38,760 nucleotides of DNA from Ectocarpus siliculosus (taxonomy: Eukaryota; Sar; Phaeophyceae; Ectocarpales; Ectocarpaceae): positions 4,972,841 to 5,011,600 of the forward strand of contig FN649741.1 of the NCBI GenBank assembly GCA_000310025.1, read 5' to 3'. This document shows, in pieces, positions 22,194-38,760 of the stretch. Made by a program: the position numbers and the translations under genes. Below the pieces are notes generated by a model that ran no database searches, had not been told where the DNA came from, and worked only from the letters and a program-made list of their open reading frames with translations. Positions within the stretch are counted from its first letter, which is position 1, and the number at the start of each line of letters is the position of its first letter.

Positions 22194-25100
22194 CTAGAAC
22201 TCCCATGTGCTGGCGGTCTCGCGGTGCAGCGCGGAGGTCTTCGCCATCGTCACAGATGCCCTGGAGACAGCGTCCGTGCGGTAGAAGTCGTGCACGAGGG
22301 GGCCCAGGGTAGTCTCGTGGACCCGAATCTCCCCCTTGGGTGGGCCTGGAATTGGGCCGACCTGTTGAGTTTTTCGAAAGAGGGAGGGAAGAAGAGGGTG
22401 GAAAACTTGGATATTCTCTTGTGTGTATATAAAAAAAAGTGAGCTAGGACAGGACGGCAGAGCAGAAATACGACTGTATATCGACCATGGCTTGCAAAGA
22501 CAGGATATTGAACAGCACAGACAAAAACTCTGACAGAACCAAATCCCCACAGCTCGAGCCAGCCGAAAAATAGCTCGCCAACAAGCCGACATATGCCACC
22601 GCTGCTCCCAACACCTTTACCGACCCCCGTGTACCTGAGAGTGAGACAGCTCGTCCATGTTGAGGGTGAGCGGTACGAGGGTCTGCACGCGCTCCTCCAT
22701 CTCCTCGTCGTCGCTGTATGGGAGCGTTACCCCGACGAACTCCCCCAGCGCGCGCACGATCTTCCAGTCCTCACGGGCAATTCCTGGAGGCGGGAACACA
22801 AACGCGGACCTGCGGAACCGTGGGGGGGGACCAATCAGCGGTGTAGAAAAGAGTCTCAATTGATTTCAAGCATGAAACAACAGAAAGCATCCAGCCAGTA
22901 TTTTATCCGCCGGACGCGCGAACCAAACTGGTTTCCTGAAAACACTGCAACTACCACGTGCTCGCAGAGAACGAATTCTGGTCGGCAAGAAGACATGTTT
23001 CCACCAGCTTTGCCTGGTCGTCCAGGAAAAAAAAACACCGCAAAGCCTCCTACGCCACCCCCGGTCGTTGAGAAACCCCTCTCCCGAAACGAAGGATCCC
23101 CCAAAACTGGTGACGTCATAGCTACTGCCCCGGACACGAGATAGTCCCCAAAAACACAAAAAAAATGGCCACAGCTGACACTTGATGTATGAGCAGGGGA
23201 CTAAAACTCGCACCGAACGCAGACTGGATGCGCGAGAACAAAGATAAACAAAAAAAGGGGAAGGAGCCCGAGGTGTGGCACAGCACCATGTCACTCCGGA
23301 ACAGGAGCTACACCCGAGAGGGGCCAACTTCATCCACTCGACGGGTCGACGCAAAACAGAGCTGCTGCTCGTGCATCTAAAGAGCGTGATACGGGATGGC
23401 AGGTGGTGGCCAGAAATTGAAAGACCTTTTCAGCCGCGCGTCTGTAAAAAAACGTTCGCCCTTGCGACAAAAGTTTTTTCATTGTGCAACCACAACAAAA
23501 AAGAGCAAAACGAGATGAGACCAAAACGAACCGCCGTGTGCCAACGGGGAGGGGGCTACTGGCAAGACAGTCGTTGAAACGAATTCCTGTATGCTAGGCG
23601 TGAAGCTGCGTGGGTGCACTTTCGTCGTCCTATCGACTGTTACCCGCCTATCTAAAACGCAGCACCTTACCGTAGCGTCTTCACATGAACAGCTACGATC
23701 GGGGTGACGCACAATGGTTTCTCGACGGCGGCTTCAGCCCCGATATATACTTCTGCGAGAAGGGGCCCAGATCTTGTTTCCTCGACACTACGTCGCCCGT
23801 GCTCGCAAGCCATCGATCATTCACCTCTGTGGTCTCCCTTCGGTGTTCACGTAGGTCCCCTCCTTCTCCACGAAGGTCGCGCCGGGCAGCAGCGCGTCCA
23901 CCTCACCCAGGTTCTCGTCTCCGTGCGTGCCCTGTCCGTCGACACGATTCCACCACGCACCGAAAGAAGGATTCGTATCGAGCACAGGATGGCCGCATCG
24001 TTGTACTATATAGGTACAAGAGGAGGTGGTTATCTATCCAGCAACAGGCCAACCCGCGTATGTCTGGCTTGGCTGCCATGAGGCGACCGGCACTGTGATT
24101 GCGCAAACGTCGCATGCACCGGGGGTGTCGTAGAATGGGAGAGAGGGGTGTGCATATCCGGTGGATAGGGGCACCGTGGTGGACACGAGCGACAGGGTAG
24201 GACTCGGCGGCGCGGAACTCAAGCAAGCGTGTCGGTGCTACAGCATGTTTCAGCAGCCCTGTCGAATCACCTGAAGGTCGAAGGTTGACCATGGCAAAAA
24301 GGACATCCACACCGCCGCTGCTGCTGCTATGCCAGAAAGCAACAACTGGCGCCTGAAACCAACACCGTACATCGATCCACACTCGTGCGACATACCAGAA
24401 CATGACCTTGGACTCGCCGTCAGACTGTTTCGTAGCCAGCTGGATCGCCGTTGCGACCACGATCAAAGCGCAAAACGAAGCGCTCGCTTCGTCTACATAG
24501 CCTCCAACCCCCCCGGTCAACAACCAGAGGAGCCTTGACACACATCTTCTCCTCCTGTTCCTCACCTGGTAGACGACCGCCTTCCCCGCCTCCTTGAGCT
24601 CCGCCGCCAAGGCGGAGTCGGCCAGGTCCACCAGGTAGAACGTCTCCGCCACGTCCGCGCGTGCGGGCCCCCGCGGGAGAGGGTCCAGGTGGAGGGCCGT
24701 CAGCCCCACGTCGTTCGCGTGCGAGCTGACGAGGTGCACGCAGTCCTGCGATTCACCGGCCTGTTATTTATTTATTTATCGTCACGAGACGAGGAAAAGA
24801 AAGTGGACAATCACATCGGGGGTGTGGACAGACAGGGTTGCACGCAACGACAGAGGTGGGGTGGGAAGGAGTGGGGGGGGAGGGAGGGATCGAGGTGGGG
24901 GCAATGGTGGGGAGAGAGTCGCAATACCTGGCACAGAAGTCGTGCCGGAGCATCAGCAGGCGGCGTGTAATTTGAGCCCCGCCGACTTCGGGCTCAGGAG
25001 TAGGAAAATTCATTCAAGACGAGCAAATAAAAATAGTGAATGTGAGGAACGCGGTTGGCAAGGTTGAGGGAACCGGGGGAGGGGGTACCCACACAGGCTG

Positions 25101-28100
25101 AACCGCCAGAGAGACTCTTTCAACACTTGTTCTTGAAGCAACACCAAAAGCTTTTCTAGGCGCTTGATTTCTGGGTCCGCCAGGGGACCAAAGCAATCGT
25201 TCCTGTGACTTTCTTCCCTCCACACACCTTGGTCTGAGCGTTGAGGCTCTTGAGAAGCTTCATGATAGACGCCGAGTCGTCCCGTTCCAGCACCGCCGAA
25301 CCGTAGAGGATGAGAGGCTTCTCGGCCGCGGCGAGCGCCTTGCAGAAGGGGTGCTGGCGGCGATCGGTGATCGGCATCAAAGAAAGTAAACCACAAGGGG
25401 GGCGGGGAGCGAGGGATAAAGGAGCAATTATTGGTCCGTGTCGAGCGTGTGTGTCGTCCCGTTTGTATGTGTTTGGTCTCTAATCTGTGTCATGGATGGC
25501 ATCAAATCGCCATCTTCTACAAATACCCCCATCCTGTTCTCATCACATAACAACAAGCACACGTGACACAACCACAGGCGAAAAACTACACGAAAACGGG
25601 AAAACAAAAATACCATCGCCACAGTCCAGATTTTTGCACCAAAGAACGTACAACCAGCAGGAACAAAAACGTCTGCAGCATGAAACTACCCAACAGCACC
25701 AAAAAACGTAGCAATGCACCTCTGGGCCTACGCCATACGCGAACGCCGTTATTCACGCCCCCCCAAAAGGCAAAGACTGAAACTCATTCGCGCGTGGGTG
25801 CTTGGGGGGGGGGGGACAATCACCTTGCCCTCCGCTAGCTCGACGAGGGACGCAGGCGTCAAGCCGAGGTTCTCAGCGTCGTACGTCAGGCGGACGGGGG
25901 CCCCGATGGTGCCCACGGTAAGCCCACCGCGCAGCCAGCGCTGGCGGATGCGGACGTTGAGCATGGTGGCCTCCAGGCGGGCGTTGAGGCCGACATGCAG
26001 GATGAGATCCGCCTGTCGTCGTGGCATTGCCGGCATGCAATTCACCGTGAAATTAGACAGGTAAAAGGAGGTTTGGCATGGCATGAGACTGGCGGTCTGT
26101 GCTTCACCTCCACATGCAGCATGATAAAGATCTGCCTGCAGTTTGTACCTCTTTTTTTTCCGACGAGGGAGAGAGGGAGGCAAGGACGCGTGCGTTGTTT
26201 CGTCCGGTCTATTCGTCTTCACATAAAGGGAAAGGCGAGGCAAAGGCAGCGTCGCTCGTCGCAGCAAAATAGGAGCTACCGCAGGGAGAGCAACAGTGGG
26301 CAACAGGAGGGGGCGGGGCTGGCGAAAGGGGCATGCGAAAACACACAACTAGTGAAAAAAACGGAGCTGAATGGTGTCTTGACGAAGGGTTACGGTTGGC
26401 AGGACATCGCATGCGTTGCTTGGAGGAGGCCACTTAAGGGACGACATTTTGAGCCCCCATCACCCCCTTGTCTGAACAATACAACAGTCACTGAGTGTAT
26501 CCGTGCACCGACATTGTGAGACTTCTGCTCACGACCCAACTAGAATCCACAACAGAAACACGTCCAATTCACGACATCGCACAGACTTGCGTTTGTTGGA
26601 AAGTTCCTGAGTGTATGGGCTAACTGATTCGCAATACAGACGGCATCTCTTTGCATCTCGGACGAGGTTCTCGCACATTGTGGAGCTGCGCCTGGTGTGG
26701 GCGAAAAGTTAGTGGGGGGCTCATGTCGGCTCCCATCACCCCAAGGCAAGGGGAATTCTTCCATATTTTCGAGCAACAACAAACAACAACAAAAACAGCG
26801 GGCCGTGACACCGCCCGGCACTTACGTCGTCGACGTCCGCGAGCTTGAGGTGGTTGGGGTGGTCCTCGGCCTCGATGCCACCCTCCTTGTACACGGCGGC
26901 GTTGCCCATCCTCAGGGCCAGGTCCTTCACCGCCACGGCTGTCTCGAGGTCCACTCCGCGCCCGACCACGAAGGCCGTGGGCCTGTGGGAGAGCGGCGCG
27001 GGAGAGCGGCGGTCGGTCGGTCGGTCGGGGGGGGGGGAGACGTGAGTGAAGAAGACAGCGACGAAGGGCATGCCATGCCATCACCAAAAGCAAGGCAAGA
27101 ATACGCATGGACACTCACTCACTCAGTCGCTCCAGAAACAACAAACACAAATAACAAACAAAAATAGGTGACGAGTTGCCTGCTAAGTGATGGACATCGG
27201 CACCACGCGTTGCCCCCTATTATACCACGTTGTCGTTGCAACAGAACTAACATCTTCCAAACACAAAAAACACTAAATAAACCCAAGCAACGAAGCTTGG
27301 CTGGGCGGCGGTAAATTCGACCGCAAGAGCCTTTTCTTCGCTTTCGGTTGACGCACCTGTCGACAAGGCCTGCCACGGCCTCGAGCCCCTGCTTCCACGT
27401 CACAGGGGCCAGGGACGCGCTGCCGTCGTCGCCCATGAGGGTGGCGTAGGGCCTGTCCAAGCGCTGCCGCTTGAGACCGTCGTAGGAGAAGCGCGCCTTG
27501 TCGTGGATCCACTCCGAGTTGATTTCTTCGTTCTCACGGGGCAGCACGCGCATCACCTCCGTCTCCTGTACCGGTTTACGACGCCGTTGGGTGGGTAGCA
27601 GCGCAGAGTGTTACCAGGAGAACGCGCCCGGCGGCCACTGCAGGAGAGAGGTGTCCGCGTCTACGCAGACACGGCAAACACAGCACTACAGCCCGAGAAA
27701 CACGTTCGCCCTTTTCATGTTGTGTGTGAGGGCGTCGGGTGAAGCAGGCAGCAGTCGTGGTCACCCCAAGAGAGACTTGGGGGGGGGTCGTGGCGACAAG
27801 GGAGGCAGACAGCAGCGCCAAAGAGCAGCCGATTCCACGAACCTAACTGGCTCGTATTGGATGTAGAACCGCCTACTTTAGCAACATGGTAGAGTTTTAC
27901 CCTGATGAACAAATGGGCTCGACGGCAACTTTGCTGGCGTGTGGGGAGGTGCCATGAGGGGAAAACTTGCTTTTTGCCCAGCCCTCCCCGGGAGATTCGG
28001 GTCGGAAATGCGCGTTGTGTGGTGAAAATCGATGACACCAGAGTACACAGACGCGATGAATATAAAATGACAGGAAAGACATGCAGTGAGGAAACCCACA

Positions 28101-29153
28101 GGGCAGACGAAGACGGAATTTATTTTCACGCGCAAATGTCACGAGCGCTTCTCTTCGGGATACTATTTTCACATCCGCTATTTCACTGCTGTTTACCAAG
28201 AGGAACCCGAGCGATACCCGCCCAGTCGCAGGCCGGGCTCTCTTGCACAAACGAGAGCCTGCCCTATGAGACGGCAAACAGACGCGCGGGTGTATGTGGA
28301 TATGTATGTTGGCATGTTTTCTGGCTATGAAAATCGGGAATGCCTTACACAGCGAGGAAGGAGGCTCTTGGGCAACACGCGGTTTGCGGCGCGCCTAAAC
28401 ACCGGCTGTTCCCACCTCCCGCTGCGCGCAGTTGCTATGCATGCCACATGGCACTTTGCACGACACTGCCGTAGGGGAGAAATCAGAAACCAGGGGTGCA
28501 CACACATGTGCATGCAGATACTGCAGCAATACATGTACAGCAGTAGCTGTGGATGCATACGCCCTCCTCCGCCTGTACGAAAGGCCGCTTGGAAGGAAAC
28601 ACGTTACCATCGTGGCTACGGCAGGCAAAGACGTACGGCAAACAGACAGCGCACGTGTGTTGCACACCAGAGTACGCAAGCGCAACATGCCACCGCTAAA
28701 GCCCTAAAGTGCAAGCAGCTCGCACGTCGCGCGGCGGCACGCCCCGTCGCCCACCTTGTAGTCCACGCGGATGTTGCTTCCCACCCCGTCCGAGACATCG
28801 ATGCTCTCGGCATGTCGGAGCTCCCAGGGCCTCGCCTGGAAGGCGTAGGGCTTCGAGGTCAGCGCTCCCACGGGGGCGATATCTATGCTGTTCTCCTGGA
28901 CCCGCAGCACGCCGCCCTTGCTAGCCGCCCCCGCTTCCCGCTCCACTTCCCCCCCTCCCTGCCGCTTCGCAGGCAACGCGTTGTTTGTCGTTGCGAACGC
29001 TGAGTAAGAGAGCGACGCGCGAGGGGCACTGATTGCGCAGCTGAAACTGCTGCTGCTGCTGCTGCCTGCCACTGCCCCGCACGCCCTCGTTGCCGCAGCA
29101 GTCGCGCGGGCCGAGCCTCCAACCCTGGAGATCATGGCAATGGAGCCGCTCAT
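22194..29153 (-). CDS. NDUFS1: Complex I 75 kDa subunit (NDUFS1/Nad11), C-terminal domain only, nucleus-encoded
   Basis: Exons in transcript order are 29153-28755, 27565-27357, 26982-26826, 26012-25824, 25353-25228, 24760-24566 (or from 24745), 23931-23825, 22809-22635 and 22361-22194. All are GT-AG and in frame, giving about 574 residues. The mature protein is part of the matrix (N-module) arm of NADH:ubiquinone oxidoreductase. Residues 87-132 ([16 protein letters not shown], then [13 protein letters not shown]) match the junction after the Fe-S domain; then come [76 protein letters not shown] and [17 protein letters not shown], all in NDUFS1 order to the usual C-terminus. The whole N-terminal 2Fe-2S/4Fe-4S domain is absent and replaced by a Ser/Ala/Arg-rich presequence. 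This fits stramenopiles whose mitochondrial nad11 encodes only the Fe-S domain. In-frame ATGs at 29273 and 29297 offer longer presequences. Confidence 0.92.
28755..29153 (-). other. Exon 1: mitochondrial presequence plus vestigial Fe-S junction
   Basis: Residues 1-65 are rich in Ser, Ala, Thr and Arg, nearly without acidic residues ([20 protein letters not shown], then [15 protein letters not shown]). That is the composition of a mitochondrial targeting peptide; cleavage near SYS/AFA is plausible but inferred. Homology to NDUFS1 starts at about residue 87. Ala93 (codon at 28877-28875) replaces the Cys of the usual [14 protein letters not shown] motif, a ligand of 4Fe-4S cluster N4 in complete 75 kDa subunits. 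Confidence 0.85.
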
Positions 29154-31167
29154 CGCTGTGCCGTGGTCCACTACAAACTGCCCCGAAGGACTTGCGCGTG
29201 TGAGTGTGAAGAGCGGCAACACAGCGGCAGCTGCAAGACGGTTCGCACGCAGACCGGGACGCCGTATCTGCATGATGGGGGGGGTATACAATATCATTGG
29301 CGAGACCCCCTCGGCCGCCCCTGCCGCCGCTCGTGTCGTTGCGTGCTTTGTTTGTGATTTCTCAAGGGCGAGAGCGAGAGAGAGCCTAGTGTCTTCGAGG
29401 AGGGACCTTCAGGGAGAGGTGGTGACACCCGTAACTCCGTGTCTGGGAGTTATTTTTACAGAAGGGTAGTCGTCAGGGTCGACTCTTGCTTTGGGCCAAA
29501 AAAAGTCAAACGGTTGAACGCGGGATAGGGGGGAGAGCAGCCTTGGAGGGTGGTGTACTTGGCTTGCTGCTGCAGGAGCGGCGAGAAAGATGGAAGCGAT
29601 TGAAGACGCGGTAAGCTCTACATGCCTACAGAGGACCCGCGTGTTTTTCTCGGCTTGGCGACCCCATGTGGGAACCGACTGCAGCAACAACGTTGTCAAC
29701 AGCAGCGTTTCATAGTCTGTTGTGTAACACCACCGCTATAGTACTACTATGCACTCTCGTGTCTTGGGGAGATGGAAATCCCGTTGCATATTTGCCCAGG
29801 GCCTGCTGTGATCGGCACCGCTGGGGGTAACAAAGACCAACTCCTCCCGGATCGATGATCCCCGGGTTATCTCTGTAGCCAGCAAGGAGAGGGAACCACC
29901 CGTGGAACGATGTAGGCATTCTCCACAATTGATCGAAAACCATGCACACGCACAACACTCACTCAATCAGCATGATGTTCCTACAAGCAGCAAGCATTCA
30001 CGCCTACAGCAGTGCCTGGGCGGCATTACCAGCGTTGAGGGTGCCTGATCTGATGGACCTCTTGAGAGACTAATTGATGACTCTGGTGTTCCGGGTTTGC
30101 TGCCGTGATTTTGGTCGAGCTTCCAGAGCAAGGTGCTGCTGCCCTTGGTGCATTCCTTTTTCGCTGATGTTTTGCCTTCAGCTTACCCCCGGTTCTCGAG
30201 ATTTGGCTTCACAATCGTGATCTGCTGAGTACCGCCGTACCCTAGAGCAGCGAGAGGGAAACAAACCCACGGGTTGAGCGAGATGCGTAGATGTAACGAA
30301 GAGCAGGCAGTTTCGTACCAGTGTTATGCATATGTTCTTAGGTTCGAGGACCGAATTTGGGGTGTTGGGTAGCAAGTTGCGCGAGATTCCACGCCCCCTG
30401 GACCGATGTTTCAAGGTTCGATTTCTCCACGGTGAGGAGGATTCCAAACTCAACCGACACGTTTTCGGAAAGCTCTCGACGAGACGATTCAAACGCCCAC
30501 CGCCATTGTCGGCACCGCCGCTTTTCTGCTTTTTTTGCTGCCGAGAAAAGGTCGAGCTTTTAGAACTGGTCCAGGGGGTGTGGTATCTTACGGAATGTAC
30601 GGCAGGTTTCCCAATGTTTGTGTTGCTGCTATCTGTTCAAAACAGACGTGAGAGCACGCGAACCACCATTGTCCATGACTGCTCTACAGTCTCGTTTACG
30701 CGACGCAAATCACGCTGCTCGCATGTAACAAGGACAGCATCAAAACGCGCCAGCAACCTCAGAAGGAAGTATTAACAGATGTGAACAACAGACAGCAGTG
30801 GCCGCGCAGCATTAGAGTAGGAACCTCTCATGTTTTGGTTTGTGGCCGTATCCATTCAAAACTCAAACCTCTCTCTCACGCCTTGTCGCACAATCAGTCC
30901 GTCATCGATCCACGTGGCTGTTCGGAGTACACCTCACGGCTTCTCTTCCCTGGATCGCGCGCCCTGGTGCACGAATACCTCCGTTTTCGCGGAAACTAGA
31001 CGTAAGCTTTCTTCGCTCCGGCTCAACAACAGCGGTATGCCGAGCTTTCAGGGTATTGTTTACAGCAGCACTACCCAGACAGCCCGCCTTTTCACCCCCC
31101 ACACCACCCCCAACCACCCTTGTTTGCCCACCTCTGGCGACGTTTGGCCATGTTTGTGTGTGTGCAG
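29154..31167. other. Divergent intergenic region
   Basis: About 2 kb separates the starts of the minus-strand complex I gene and the plus-strand CENP-C gene, so both promoters should lie here. I see no clear TATA box. Plus frames near 30326-30775 and 30830-31285 are open but give unremarkable translations. A box-B-like GGTTCGATTT occurs at 30416-30425, without a tRNA fold around it. Confidence 0.5.

Positions 31168-38760
<7,593 letters not shown>

Noticed and set aside
23903-24739. 278-codon minus-strand frame as a single gene
   Set aside because: Only its first part (24739-24566) is coding, as an exon of the complex I gene; the remainder is read-through into the intron, and the next exon (23931-23825) uses another frame.
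30400-30470. tRNA-like GGTTCGATTT box
   Set aside because: No acceptor stem, D-arm or anticodon arm can be folded around it.

Overview
The window looks like nuclear DNA of a multicellular stramenopile, most likely a brown alga of the Ectocarpus type. Three genes are cut by many GT-AG introns of roughly 270 to 1,500 bases, GC content is moderate to high, intergenic DNA is rich in repeats, and C/G homopolymers and microsatellites abound. A nucleus-encoded complex I protein containing only the C-terminal domain of the 75 kDa subunit points the same way, because brown algal and diatom mitochondria carry a short nad11 that encodes only the Fe-S domain. The species is an inference; no database search was possible.

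Layout. 1-6.5 kb: no convincing gene; low-complexity DNA, small tandem repeats, one dispersed repeat in two copies and decayed protein-like fragments. 6.58-12.24 kb (+): a seven-exon gene for a seven-transmembrane receptor of the Dictyostelium cAMP-receptor (cAR-like) family, 415 residues, spliced in frame throughout. 12.24-22.19 kb: repeat island holding a diverged direct duplication (12.6-15.1 and 18.9-20.6 kb), a long inverted repeat (about 430-base arms), hairpins and a 113-base tandem array. 22.19-29.15 kb (-): a nine-exon gene for the C-terminal molybdopterin-oxidoreductase-like domain of complex I subunit NDUFS1/Nad11, with a mitochondrial presequence in place of the Fe-S domain. 29.15-31.17 kb: divergent intergenic region. 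31.17 kb to the window end (+): a multi-exon gene for a CENP-C/Mif2-type inner kinetochore protein, with a Mif2-N-like block, a long disordered acidic/basic linker and a clear CENP-C motif; the expected C-terminal cupin domain would lie beyond the window.

The three genes are unrelated in function (signalling, respiration, chromosome segregation) and show no operon-like logic. The most informative points are the split complex I subunit with a vestigial Fe-S junction that has lost a cluster ligand, the kinetochore protein with repeated linker motifs, and the inverted repeat/foldback element in the repeat island. Exon boundaries were derived by hand from reading-frame continuity, splice dinucleotides and remembered family conservation. 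Only one region (36.1-36.45 kb) could not be resolved.
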